From Anisodus tanguticus (taxonomy: Eukaryota; Streptophyta; Magnoliopsida; Solanales; Solanaceae), in the NCBI GenBank assembly GCA_034509755.1, contig CM067555.1, positions 21,092,142 through 21,156,141 of the forward strand: DNA of 64,000 nt. The letters run 5' to 3'. This document shows, in pieces, positions 11,827-23,400 of the stretch. The first letter of the stretch is position 1; each line of letters begins with the position of its first letter. A program made the translations under genes and the position numbers. The notes beneath the pieces are model-generated. The model was not told the origin of the DNA. It did not search any database and saw nothing but the letters and a program-made list of their open reading frames with translations.

Positions 11827-13113
11827 GGTTAGAAATTTGCCTTTGGCGGGGAGATGCGTCCACCCATCTTTGATGAATTAAACACTAGTGTTCCGCATGT
11901 TGGAGGCTTTGTCTCTTCACACATGCATAATCTACTAAGTGAGTAGATGACCGTAGGGCCAAGAATCGTCAAATTTCGTTGAGAAATGAAAGAAATATTG
12001 GTCCACGGAGTAAGGTGTTTGAGGCATGGAAATATGGTGTGACACAAATCTACCACATCAGTGGGAATAGGAAGAATTGCTCTCTATATAAGTCTCAAAT
12101 GTGGTAAAAGGTTTGGGACCCCAAGGGGTATCCCATGTGTTTAAAGGAAGGAGGCCTAGATGTGCTTGGGTTCAAGGCTAATCCCACACGCGCGCCGCCC
12201 GTCCGAGCTCGGGCTGTTATTATCTTTTTGGACCCCAAATTGCTTAATATTTATAGTTTGGTCCCCAGAGTTTTTGGAAAGTTTATTTTAGGGTGACGGA
12301 AGGCAGAAAACTTTCTGCCTACCGTTGGACTGTGTTTTGGAGCACTAACCAGCCATTACTTGGATGATTAACTCCTCCATTAACAGCCCATTACTTGGGC
12401 AGTTGAGCAGCCTCCTTCAATACCATAAATTAGCCTCTCTAATGCCATTAACAACCCTCTCTAAGGCCATTAACAGCCATATTTGTGGCAGTTGAGGAGT
12501 CCCTCCTCCATGCTATATATTGATGCCTCTTTTGGCTCAATACAGTGACGGAAAATCATCACATACAAACAGAAAAGCAGCACAAAAACAATCTCGAAAA
12601 TCACTACAAAACTGTGAAGAAAACCACTGCAAAACAGTGACGAAATACAGTGTGATATACACAACAGAGACACATTATATACACAGAGACAAAATAGAAG
12701 AGAAAACAGAAACTCTTCCTTCCTTTTCCATATCTTTAGCAAGTCGATTCATATTTGTTTTCTTCGTCAGGCTCAACCTATTGACTTTGTAGCGTTGAGA
12801 TTAAAGTGTTGTTTTATCTTGGAAGACTATTGCCCGCTAACGTAAAAGCATATATACGGGGCAATCTTGTCTTAAGGACAGAGGGAAATCACTCGACTCA
12901 ACACACAACGTTGTAACCATCTAGATTTAGTTGTTTCTTGATTTCAGGTTATCAAGATTCAAGACATAACAAGCTTGCGGCAGTTTTGAAGATTGGCCTA
13001 TTTGTTCAACAAGATTCAATTTCTGAATATTGAATATTTATTTATCCTTTCAAACACTTGTAATAGTTATTTACTTTCCGTACTTCTTTATAAAGTACAA
13101 TAGAGTACCAACA
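11827..13113 (+). repeat. Copia 5' LTR (family A)
   Basis: Aligns by eye along its whole length with 28419-29736 and 37182-38568. It ends AGAGTACCAACA like the 3' LTR, but its first bases are GGTTAG instead of TGTTGG, so the terminal TG has mutated. A TATA motif (CTATATAAG) lies at 12084-12092. Relative to the 3' LTR it lacks some 50 bp of the GC-rich block after 12190. I see no standard initiator-Met primer-binding site just after it. Confidence 0.9.
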
Positions 13114-14115
13114 ACTTAAGAATTTAAGACAAGATTGTATTGTATTACTATTAGTGTTCGAAATATGTCGGTCAAAAATTGTGTGACCAAATCTGGATAT
13201 GGCAATGGTTTTCTGCTAGAAGAAAGTGATGATGATGATGATGTTGATTGTAAACATGTTCATGGTGTCACCGCTCCCAAGAGTGGTGGGAACAAGCGCT
13301 CACGAGAGGCTGAGGATGTCAACTGGGACAAGAGGAGAAGGTTGAAGATGTGGTTTTATCTTGCAGCAGCAGGCCTATATCTGTCCCAGACAAAGGAACC
13401 GAATAATGGTAAGGAGGAAATGGACACTCAGTCCAATGAAATGACTGAAGTGGGCCAGAATCCGAAATTGGGAAAAGTAGTTTTTCTTACTTGTCAAGAA
13501 TAAAGATTAAATGATGTCTGATTAAAAATGGATTAAAGTAAGGAGGAATATGAAAATAATTTATATTCCTTACGCTTTAAAATCAGAAGTTTAATCTCAT
13601 CTTCTTTCCCGTTTAAAGATTGGATTTTGTAAACGACTTAAAAAGATCCGTTCTTTTAAGTGTAATTATTAAAAGTGTGTAAAGTATGTTCGCACATACG
13701 AGGGAGAAGGATCCACTAACTGTGCGAAAACAGTTACCACTCTTAAGTAAGCGCCAAGAATTATCTGGGCACCAATCATAACGGAAGAAGACTAAAAGTT
13801 AAAGACGTTGAGTCAGTCACACTATTTGGCAGAAGATCCTTCATAGGATGATATTGGACACTCAGTCATACAAAGTCTCCGGGCGACTGGAGTGGGCCAA
13901 AATTCCTTTGATATGATGATATTGGACACTCAGTCATACAAAGCCTACGGGCGACTGGAGTGGGGCCAGAATTCATTTCATAGGAAAAGTAATGGACACC
14001 TAGTAAGGTGGGCCAGAGTTTCCAGGTCTTAAACGATCTGAAGGCCTAAAGAAAGGCAGAAAAGAAATTGGACACTCAATTTGCCAAAGAAACTGGAGTG
14101 GGCCAGAGTATACAT
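13114..14115 (+). pseudogene. Copia leader/gag region with internal tandem repeats, decayed
   Basis: An open frame at 13135-13503 contains an acidic Asp run and KRSREAEDVNWDKRRRLK but no Gag motif I can name. Downstream, a block of 68 bp repeats twice (starting 13847 and 13915), and looser copies of its core TGGACACTCAGT...GGAGTGGGCCAGA occur near 13420, 13990 and 14070. This is the position where gag should be, so I annotate it as degenerate gag/leader sequence. Confidence 0.4.
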
Positions 14116-14439
14116 ATCAAATATGATCCGATTACACCCTAACCAAGGGCAAGAGGTTGTTCATGTGAAGCAACGCCACTTCTAAAGTAGAAGGGGTTGG
14201 AGAGGTTGTCCTAATAGGACTTCAGGGAATGGGATCACTCTAAAATGAGGTGATACATGTCCCAAACTTGGTTTAAGGGACGATGTTGGTCAAGCTGGTT
14301 TGAGACTAGTCCAACAGGTCTGTAATAACTAAGAATGGTACAGTATGTCTGTAGCCATATGAATGATATATTTGTAATCCGTGCATCTATGCCATTATAG
14401 ATTAAGACACGTTAAATAGAAAGTCATTCAAAAGCTAAC

Positions 14440-15135
14440 CAAGTTGAGATTGTTGCCTTCTGTCGACGTAAACCCTCAAAATAAATGTGAGGTAGGCAAA
14501 GAGGCAAAATCACATTTCCAAATTCCGTCAAAGGAATAGCGAAAGAAGCACCGCTCCTCTAGAACTTAGTCACACCTACTTGGGTGATTTAAAGTTTATA
14601 CAAAATAGAGGGGGGAGACAAGTACTTTGTGATCTTCATTGATGATGGTACAACGTATGTAATCCTTTGTTTGTTGAAAAGCAAAGATGAAGTTGTTGAA
14701 GCGGATAAGCGCTACAAAGCAGAAGTTGAAAATCAACTAAGCCTACGGATGAGGAATTCGTAGTGATAGAGGGGGAGAATATGAAGCATCGTTTATTAAA
14801 CGACTGCTCATTACTCACCCCAGTCTAATGGTGTTAGCCAAGCGCAAAGCCGTACGCCCAAATTATATGGGGCAAGGCGATCCTTACCGCTAATGCCATT
14901 CTCAACAGAACTCGCATAAGGATAAGGATAACTCTCCGTGTGAGACATGGAAAGAATCTCACATACAAAAGTTATGATGTGGGGTATTTTGGTAGAAGTT
15001 GGAATACCGAAACAGGTCAAGTTCGACCTAAGACTGTAGATTTCATATCTACTGGATCTGCAAATAACAGTAGTGCTTATCGCCTCTTGGTGTCAAAGAA
15101 TGTTGAATTCTTTGGAGATAACTTTCCTTGAAAAG
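14440..15135 (+). pseudogene. Copia integrase remnant
   Basis: Translation in shifting frames gives the end of the zinc-binding domain (KCEVGKEAKS, about 14478), then LGDLKF and KYFVIFIDDGTTYVILCLLKSKDEV (14610-14700), the core region of copia integrase. Next is RGGEYEASF at the second catalytic position, and PKTVDFISTGSANNSSAYRLL (15030-15090), the C-terminal part. Several stops and frameshifts are present. The enzyme would insert element cDNA into the genome. Confidence 0.75.
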
Positions 15136-15299
15136 GAAAAATGAGTAATTGCTCAAGGTTAACAAGAACCCGCGAGGGCCTGACTGTCCGGAACTAGACG
15201 TTCCGTATCTACAGGACTCAAAAGTTGCTGGCTATCCGGAACTTAATATTCTAGATCTGCAGAAGTCAGAGATTCTAGATGTTGAACCGAGACGGAGCA

Positions 15300-15836
15300 A
15301 AGAAGGGGACAAAGACTTGTTCCAGTCCTTCTAGCTTGTATGATTGAGAACGAACCATGGACAATTAACAAATAATTGTCATCTCCAAAAGCGCCGCTTT
15401 GGAAAGAAGCTAAAGAGATAAATAGATTCCATCATATAGAACCATACTTGTGTAATGGTTGATCTTCCTCCGGAAAAAGAACCTTTGGGTTGTAAGATGT
15501 GCTCCCCTGTGAGTAGCTTAACATCCAGGGCCATTGCAATCTAGCGTGGCATGGATGTTGAAACAACCTTCCCAACCGGAGAGTTGGAAAAAGAGGATCA
15601 GAGTTGGTTTGCTGAACTGTTGGGCTTCTTCCTGAACTTTCATTTTGGTCTCTGAAATGTTTACATCTTGGTCCTGAAAGTTTCAAATAAAACAGAAACA
15701 ATGAATCTGACCACATAAACATTGACTCTGAAGTTAGAAAGCCCCAATAGTTGGAGAATCAATAGTCTAAAAGTAAAAGTCATATTGAAACAAAGTCTCG
15801 ATATGAAAGATATGGGTATCACATATGACATCTTAG
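15300..15836 (+). pseudogene. Copia reverse transcriptase, N-terminal part
   Basis: Recognisable pieces are PLWKEAKE (about 15397), VDLPPEKEPLGCK (about 15457-15496), MDVETTFPTGELEKE (about 15550-15592) and LDMKDMGITYDILV just before 15836. These match the start, palm and downstream parts of copia RT, with frame changes between them. The sequence stops at the hAT insertion and resumes after it. Confidence 0.7.
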
Positions 15837-16627
15837 TAGGGATGGCAACGGATAGGATCTGGACCGGATCCTACTAGATCCAGATCCAGATCCGTTTTTC
15901 ATACCTAGATCCATATTCGGATCCAGATCTATAGGGTCCATAAAAATCAGATCCAAATCGGATCCACCGGGTCCACAGATCGGATTTGGATCGACATGTA
16001 AAAAAATTTGCCTTGCTAAGAATTTTTTTTTTGAACTGACAAACGATTTTTACTTAGCTAATAGTTTTCTGTGTTTCAATTTTGAAATGTTCATATGAGA
16101 TATTTTGTTTGTTGCCTCACTTTGATTGTGAGCTATTAATTGAAAATGTTGGATAATGACAATAGTTGTGAAAAATTCTGACTAGTATTTTCACACTGCA
16201 GAACTTGCATGTGCTTGGAATCTTCACAAATGAAGTAAATATAATTTTAATTATTTGTCTATAGAGATGTTAGTCATTCACTAATATAACATTGATTTTA
16301 TTATCGAAGTTACCTCTTTATTTTTTTGTTTTTGAGTTAACGTGGAGATAAATTAAACTTGTTTTGAGAATTAAACTTGCAAGGATGTGCTTAGCAATTT
16401 TAAGAAAATACTTATAAAATTATATTCTAGGTTATGAATATATTTAATAAAAAACGGATCCACGGATCGGATCTGGACCGGATACGGATCTCAAATACAA
16501 GATCCAGATCCGATCCGTCAGAAATGGATCCGGGTCCGATCCGGATCCGTCGGGTCCAAATTTTGAAGATCTATATCCTATAAAACGGATCTGGATCCAC
16601 CGGGTCCAGGATCCACTGCCATCTCTG
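15837..16627. mobile_element. hAT non-autonomous element inside copia RT
   Basis: A perfect 8-bp direct duplication, CATCTTAG, flanks it (15829-15836 and 16628-16635). The termini are imperfect inverted repeats: TAGGGATGGCAACGG on the left and CAGAGATGGCAGTGG from the right, 11 of 15 positions equal. The 8-bp duplication and CAGRGATGGC-type end are hAT hallmarks. The subterminal parts are packed with GGATC/GATCC motifs (15850-16000 and 16455-16610). The AT-rich centre holds no transposase, so it would need a partner enzyme. Confidence 0.88.
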
Positions 16628-16635
16628 CATCTTAG

Positions 16636-17304
16636 GAATTGGATTTCTAAGACATCTAACGGATTGGTCGATAGTTGACAGTCTCGTTGAAACCACCAAT
16701 GGATATGAATCATAGAACTGATTGGAATCATGGTGTACCCATAGACAAGGAGCGATACGCACGGGTCACGTGTAGTTCAATGTATTGTACACACTACAAC
16801 CGACCTGCTATCGGCCAACAAAGCAGATCAGTTGAACTAAGGTTCACTGATGATTTTAATACATGATCGGTAGAAGGCGTTACGTCGGATATGACGATAT
16901 CTGAATTATTCGCTTATCTACGGATTATAGTATTCTGGATGTCCAACGATTTTGGGAGAACACAGTGATGCAAACTGGATATCAGATCTGAAGAACACCA
17001 AAGCCACAAGTAAATGTGTATGGGCCGATTCATGGAAAATCCTCTAAGCAAACTTGCATCGGCCGATTCATGATGGAATTAGAGTTTATCGCTTTATACA
17101 AAGCATGAAAGAAGTTGAGTAACTTCACGACTCATTAGAGGACGTCCCTTATTGGGAGAAACTCGTGCCTTCAGCAGTTATACACTGTGGCTAGCCGGTC
17201 CGCTTCAGGAAGGACACGGATGACGGCGTCTGGACATATCTGTCAGGATCTTTCGGAGACATAAGACCGTATGACAGTTGATCATGACGGGTGTCACTTC
17301 CTTA
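16636..17304 (+). pseudogene. Copia RNase H remnant, first part
   Basis: After the hAT element, copia sequence resumes with a decayed RT tail. From about 16890 the RNase H region can be read: YSGCPTILGEHSDANWISDLKNTKATS (about 16930-17010; equivalent to the SDAxW motif), then SLEDVPYWEKLVPSAVIHCG. The frame is broken. It stops at the chromovirus insertion just after the codons for SLLT, and the sequence continues at 27711. Confidence 0.75.
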
Positions 17305-17309
17305 CTAAC

Positions 17310-19960
17310 TGTCACGACCCGACCCGACGGGCCGCGACTAACCGCCCTAATAACGTCATTATCCTGACCTATCACACATAATCCAACTAACACCTAATGA
17401 GTCTGAAATTCGGTAGCATAACGCTGCAATAACAACATATGCCAGGGTAGGCAAGCCGACAAGCCTGCCTTTATCCCCGAATGTACCTTCCTCCTGAGGA
17501 GTCACAACTAGCCAACACAATACAACAGGCAAGCCGACAAGGCTGCCACTAGATAATATCATATATACACGGGGACACCCCAACACAGAGTACAATAGCA
17601 TGACTGACCAAAACAGAGTTATAACCCTTACATAAGTACAACCCACAACTGTCTACAGACCTCTATAAGAAGGACAACGACATATGACGGGACAGGGTCC
17701 CGTCGTGCCCCTAAATATACATAAATCAAAATGATCGAGTTCTGTACCAAAATGGTAAAGCTCTGGATCAAATGAGCTTTCCAAACAGCTACGCATGAAC
17801 CTAAACCGGAGGGTCACCAAACTGAGCACCTGTACCTACGGGCATGAACGCAGCCCCCCGAGGAAAGGGGGTCAGTACGAAATAATGTACTGAGTATGTA
17901 AACATAAAATACTGCAAATGAGATCATAAGTAGCCAATGGATAACTAGAGGTCAGTATAAAAATCAGGATCCAAATCCAACTGTGCCATAAACAATAAAA
18001 GTCAATTGTGCCTTATAAAAAAAATGAGAGTCAAGTCAAGAAAACATGAATGCATGTCCATATACATATATATACCTGTAACGTAATCCGGCCCACTAAT
18101 GCGGGACTCGGTGGAATCATAACCCGGCCCATATTGGAACTCGGTGAAGTCATATCATAACCCGGCCCATACGGTGAAGTCATATCATAATCCGGCCCAT
18201 ATTGGAACTCGGTAAAGTCATATCTCATCTATGGATCCATCCTACGTAACCCGGCCCTCTAGTGAGGGACTCGGTGAACAATGCAAGGCTGTGCACGAAC
18301 ATAACCCGGCCCATATTGGGACTTGGTGAAGTAATAACACTTAGCACGAGTAGATTTCATGAGTAACCATATGCAATCAAAATTTTCATTTGACTCCTAA
18401 TAAAATCATTATGAAAATATCATAATAAACTCTTTACTGAAAAATCATAGGCACTTCTCATAACTAACATCTTTAGGAATTAAACTGTATAAGAATCATG
18501 TACGTCTGTCGTACCTTCATGAAATAAAAATCATGCCAAAGAAAGAAGGAATAGTTCACATACCTCTTAGACGAACTAATCAACTCAATATTAGAGTACG
18601 TCTCGTTTTAGAACTTCAACCTATAATAATGGTAATACGTTCGTCAATTCTATTATCACTAGCATACTTTATATCGAATAACGACTTCCTATTCTATAAA
18701 AATTCGGGCAGCACTTCCCTTGTTTATACATGTTTCCACAACTTCCAAACGAGACTAATAACATCAATAGCCAAGCACCAATTAAGGGCACAACCAAAAT
18801 AGCAACAAAGGGGATTTACACACCCACTTCTCATGTAAATTTAGCCTCTTAATCCACATTAAAATAGCCCACAAAAACAATCCATGTTCCAACAACAACG
18901 AGGGTAGAATGTGAAGCCTTTCTACACCTTTATTCCTTTAGGACTTACATTAGCAATTACCACACTTAAACATGCATAATGGTAACTAAATTTTCAGCAT
19001 TATAACACCACAAAACAGTCCCTAAAATAGTCCATATCCATCTCAACATGTCCAACGATTTCATGCAAGTTCTTGGTCATAACATGTCATAATTCCATAA
19101 CTCTTCTCTTAACTCCTAAAATCCAATTCCATATTTCAATACTTCCATATAACCAATTTTAAACTTTAATATCAATGTTTCTTTCAATTTCATCATGCAA
19201 TTAGTGATAATAATATCAACAATAACCAACGAATCCAACAATCACCAAAATCTGTCCCAAATTGGCAACTAGCCCAAAATTGTCACATGCATTGTTTAAA
19301 TTCCAAATTTTTCTTAACACAAATTCATATCCTTAATTCTAACAACATGCATTCTAATTAGATTATAGAAAGAAGAATTTTATACCTCAAATTTCGTCCA
19401 AAACAGTCCGCACAGTTTGCTCACTGCCCGAGTCCAAAAATCCCCATTGTTTTCGTATTTATTTCCTTTTTTGTTCGCTTCTTCAACTCCAATTGACATG
19501 CAAGTGTTCTACAATGTTAAGCCATCATCCCTACACGTTTTTCTTCCAAAATTTCATCCCAAAAATCTCGAATTTTCTAGGCAAGTTCTCGGCAAGCAGT
19601 GGCTGTTTTGCCCCTGTTTTTTGTGTTGTTTTGACTTCTAATTTTTGGTGAAAAAATATAGTCTAAGAAGAGGAGATAAAAACCTTAAATTTAGTTATGG
19701 GTGGGGGGTTTCTCGGCTGGGCTTAGAGGAGAGAAGAGAGGAGAGTTTTTGGTTAAGTTAGAATGAAGATGAAGAGGTGAGTGTAGGTTATAAAAAAAAT
19801 CTGAATTTTCTTGTTACATTTTGGCCCCCCAAGTTCTTCAATAAAAACAAATCTCAAACCCACTTCTTTTAATTTTTGAGAATTTCATAAGCCTCGTATC
19901 CTCTTGTATACTAATTTCCGGTATTTGAATCATATTTCCTTAATCTTACGACGTGTAACA
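17310..19960 (-). repeat. Chromovirus 3' LTR
   Basis: On the plus strand it starts TGTCACGACCCGACCC and ends GTGTAACA, so the minus-strand LTR is TGTTACAC...GGGTCGTGACA. It matches 25039-27710 throughout. It contains a small array of about 38-bp units (18070-18340) and short open frames that are the same in both LTRs and not genes. Confidence 0.95.
18070..18340. repeat. Tandem units inside the chromovirus 3' LTR
   Basis: The motif ATAACCCGGCCCATATTGG followed by ACTCGGTGAAGTCATAT recurs with a spacing of about 38 bp, with variants such as CCGGCCCTCTAGTGAGGG. One unit here is shortened (CCCGGCCCATACGGTGAAG), while the matching position in the other LTR (25815-26080) is full length. Confidence 0.8.
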
Positions 19961-19985
19961 TTCTTCCCCCCTTAGAAACATTTGT
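19961..19985 (-). other. Polypurine tract of the chromovirus
   Basis: On the minus strand TTTCTAAGGGGGGAAGAA lies directly before the 3' LTR start, the site that primes plus-strand DNA synthesis. It is preceded by GAGGACAAATG-like sequence, which is common at this place in plant chromoviruses. Confidence 0.85.
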
Positions 19986-20049
19986 CCTCTAATGTTCATA
20001 ATAAGTCTTATGCCGAAAAATTTCGGCAGAGTCTCCTTTATAACTATGT

Positions 20050-21389
20050 CTATCCACCTGGAGTCATAGGGAACAAGTAAGGATATTTCTTCTTCATTTC
20101 ATCTTCTGCCTCCCAAGTCATTTCCTCCCTATTGTTGTTTCGCCACAATACCTTGACGGAAGCCACATCCTTCGTCCGTAATCTCCTGACCTGGCGATCA
20201 AGTATGGCTATGGGACTTTCCTCATAAGACAGCTCCTCTGTCACCTGGACATCATCTACTGGGAAGACTCTGGAAGGATCACCAATACACTTACGCAGCA
20301 TAGATACATAGAAGACTGGATGTACCGCCTCCAATTTAGATGTTAGATCCAATTCATAGGCAACCTTGCCTATCCTACGAATGACCTGGTAAGGCCCGAT
20401 GTACCTTGGGCTAAGCTTCCCTTTCTTGCCAAACCTCATCACACCCTTCATGGGTGACACCTTTAGGAACACCCAATCATCAACCTGAAACTCTAAGTGT
20501 CGACGTCGATTATCAGCATATGACTTCTGTCGACTTTGTGCTGCTAATAATCTCTCCTGAATGAGCTTCACCTTATCAACAGATTGCTGAACCATGTCTG
20601 GGCCGATCCACTTAGTCTTACCTACATCAAACCAACTAATAGGTGACCTGCACTTCCTCCCGTATAAGGCCTCGTACGGTGCCATCTGGATGCTAGAATG
20701 GTAGTTGTTGTTATAGGCAAACTCAATGAGGGGTAAATGATCATCCCAACTACCTCCGAAGTCAATAATACAGGCTCTCAGCATATCCTCTAATGTCTGG
20801 ATTGTACGCTCTGCCTGCCCATCCGTCTGAGGATGAAATGTTGTGCTGAGACTCACTTGTGTCCCTAATCCCTTCTAGAATGATCTCCAGAAGTTAGCTG
20901 TAAACTGAGTTCCTCAGTCTGATATAATAGATATAGGAACCCCGTGCAGTCTCACTATCTCCCTGATGTACAGCCTAGCATAGTCCTCAGCTGAGTAAGT
21001 AGTCCTCACTGAAAGAAAATGCGTTGATTTCGTCAGCCTATCCACGATAACCCATATGGAATCACACTTCCGCTGAGTGCGAGGTAAGCCTGTAATGAAG
21101 TCTATATTGATCACTTCCCACTTCCAAGTCGGGATCTCAATATCCTGTAATAATTCACCAGGCTTCTGATGCTCAACCTTAACCTGCTGACAATTCGGGC
21201 ACTGGCAACAAATTCTGCTATATCTCTTTTCATGCCATCCCACCAATACAAGCATCTAAGGTCATGGTACATCTTCGTCGACCCTGGATGAATGGAATAA
21301 CGAGCATTGTGTGCCTCTCGCATAACCTGTTGTCGTAGCCCTGCAACATCAGGTACACATAACCTGCCCTCATACCTCAAAGACATCAT
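20050..21389 (-). pseudogene. Chromovirus integrase with C-terminal chromodomain
   Basis: Order on the minus strand: the zinc-binding HHCC region (REAHNARYSIHPGSTKMYHD... CPNCQQVK, 21330-21170); the catalytic core with INIDFITGLP and VDRLTKSTHFL; TTFHPQTDGQAERTIQTLE with the catalytic Glu (about 20840-20800); GPYQVIRRIGKVAYEL; and a chromodomain (ILDRQVRRLRTKDVASVKVLW... MTWEAEDEM, 20200-20070). Chromodomains of this group target integration to marked chromatin. Defects: a one-base loss near 21207 inside the CPNC motif, TGA at 20914-20916 and TAG at 20875-20877. Confidence 0.9.
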
Positions 21390-21576
21390 CGGTGTAACCT
21401 CAAATAAAGTCTTTCCCTTTCGGAGAGCTGCATCTCTATACCGGGCCAGAACAGGATCCTCATACTAACGTTTCTTTACCTCTTCCACGATAGAGGACTC
21501 AGCAACATCCCGAATAAGAACCCCGCTATCTCCCGAATCCGCCAACAGGACTCCAAGACTAGCTAGCTTGTGTATC

Positions 21577-22854
21577 TCACGAACCATCTCCTTCGTCCGA
21601 CCGCACATCCGTCAAGCTACCCATGGATCTACAGCTAAGAGCATCTGCCACAACATTGGCTTTCCCCGGGTGGTACAAGATATCAACATCATAGTCCTTT
21701 AGAAACTCTAACCACCGCCTCTGCCGTAGGTTCAACTCCTTCTGCTTAAAGATATATTGGAGACTCTTGTGATCCGTATAAATATCAACATGAATCCCAT
21801 ACAAATAATGTCTCCAAATCTTCAGGGCATGAATCACCGCTGCTAGTTCCAAATCATGAGTGGGATAATTCTTTTCATGCTTTCTGAGCTGTCGGGAGGC
21901 ATAAGCTATAACTTTGCCATGCTGCATCAACACACAACCTAGCCCAATACCTGAAGCATCACAATAGATGACATAACCATCCGGTCCCTCGGGAAGAGTC
22001 AGAACTGGAGTCGTAGTCAACTTATCCTTCAACAACTGGAAATTGTGCTCACAAGCATCCGTCCACTGAAACTTAGCTGCCTTCTGGGTTAGCCTAGTCA
22101 AAGGCGCTGAGATCGAGGCAAACTTCTCCACAAACCTTCTGTAATACCCTGCTAGCCCCAGAAAACTACGTACCTCAGTAGGTGTCATAGGTCTGGGCCA
22201 AGTCTTCACCGCCTCAATCTTCTGTGTATCCACCCGAATACCATCAACCCCGATAATATGCCCCAAGAATGCCATCGAATTCAACCAGAACTCACACTTG
22301 GAAAACTTGGCATACAACTACTGGTGTTGGAGGACCCTAAGTACCGTCCTCAAATAGTCTGCATGTTCCTGCTCTGAACGGGAATAAACCAGGATATCAT
22401 CAATGAATACAATGACGAACATGTCTAAGAATGGCCTGAATACCCGGTTCATCAAATCCATAAACACTGCTGGAGCATTGGTCAGTCCAAAAGACATCAC
22501 CCTAAACTCATAATGTCCATATCGGGTTCTGAATGCTGTCTTTGGAATGTCTGCCTCCCTTACCCGCACCTGATGATAACCTGACCACAAGTCTATCTTC
22601 GAGAAACACTTAGCACCCTGCAACTGGTCAAATAAATCATCAATCCTGGGAAGGGGGTACCTGTTCTTGATGGTTACCTTGTTCAGCTGCCTATAATCAA
22701 TACACATCCGCAGCGATCCATCTTTCTTCCTCACAAATAACACTGGTGCTCCCCATGTAGATGTACTCGGCCTAATAAATCCTTTCTCCAACAAGTCTCT
22801 CAGCTGCCATTCTATAAGAAGGAATGGATATAGGTTGGGTACCTGGCAATACAT
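21577..22854 (-). pseudogene. Chromovirus reverse transcriptase and RNase H
   Basis: RT (22854-22321) contains GFIRPSTSTWGAPVLFVRKKDGS, FSKIDLWSGYHQVR, the FGLTNAPAVFMDLMN region and the catalytic FIDDILVYS. RNase H (22317-21577) contains YAKFSKCEFWL, the RSFLGLAGYYRRF linker, YCDASGIGLGCVL, TDHKSLQYIF and HPGKANVVADALS. The two parts share one frame and are separated only by a TAG at 22318-22320 in HQ*LYAKF, where relatives have Gln. The frame changes again before integrase. Confidence 0.92.
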
Positions 22855-23400
22855 CTACACTGAAATCTATCTCCCGCTCTGGAGGGAGACCTGGAAGATC
22901 ATCTGGGAATACATCCAGAAACTCACTAACTACCGGAACTGACTGAAGAGCCGGTACCTCCGCTTCTGTATCATGCACCCAAACCAAATGATAGATACAA
23001 CCTTTTCTGACTATCTTCCTTGCCTTGAGGTATGAAATAAACTCACCCCTCGGCGATGCCGCATTCTCTTTCCATTCTATAACTGGCTCATCTGGAAACT
23101 GAAATCGAACCAACTTCTCCCTACAATCAACGTTGGCAAAACAAGAAGCCAACCAATCCATACCCATAATGACATCAAAGTCGGTCATATCCAACTCTAT
23201 CAAATCTGCTAAGGTAGGACGACTATATATCACCACCGAACAATTCTTATACACACGCTCGGCTATAACCGAATCTCCTACCGGTGTAGCTACCTCAAAT
23301 GGTTCTATCGGCTCAGGTTCTATCCCTATTCTATTAGCAACAAGAGGGGATATGTAGGACAAGGTGGAACCGGATCTATCAAAGCATATACATCACAGAA
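22772..23400 (-). pseudogene. Chromovirus aspartic protease region
   Basis: The domain reads VANRIGIEPEPIEPFEVATP, LIELDMTDFDVIMGMDWL and VIEWKENAASPRGEFISYLKARK, then VSEFLDVFPDDLPGLPPEREIDFSVDVLPG, the lead-in to RT. The active-site segment, normally ALIDPGSTHSY-like, lies in another frame (VYALIDPVPPCPTYPLL, end of the 23751-23326 frame) with PG changed to PV, so a frameshift and a substitution hit the catalytic loop. Confidence 0.85.

Noticed and set aside
16444..16731. 95-codon minus-strand frame with Ser/Asp/Pro/Gly runs
   Set aside because: A translation of GGATCC-type repeats in the end of the hAT element, not a protein.
17359..17646. 95-codon minus-strand frame, repeated at 25088-25375
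   Set aside because: Conserved only because both lie at the same place in the two chromovirus LTRs. No domain, and the frame differs by indels.
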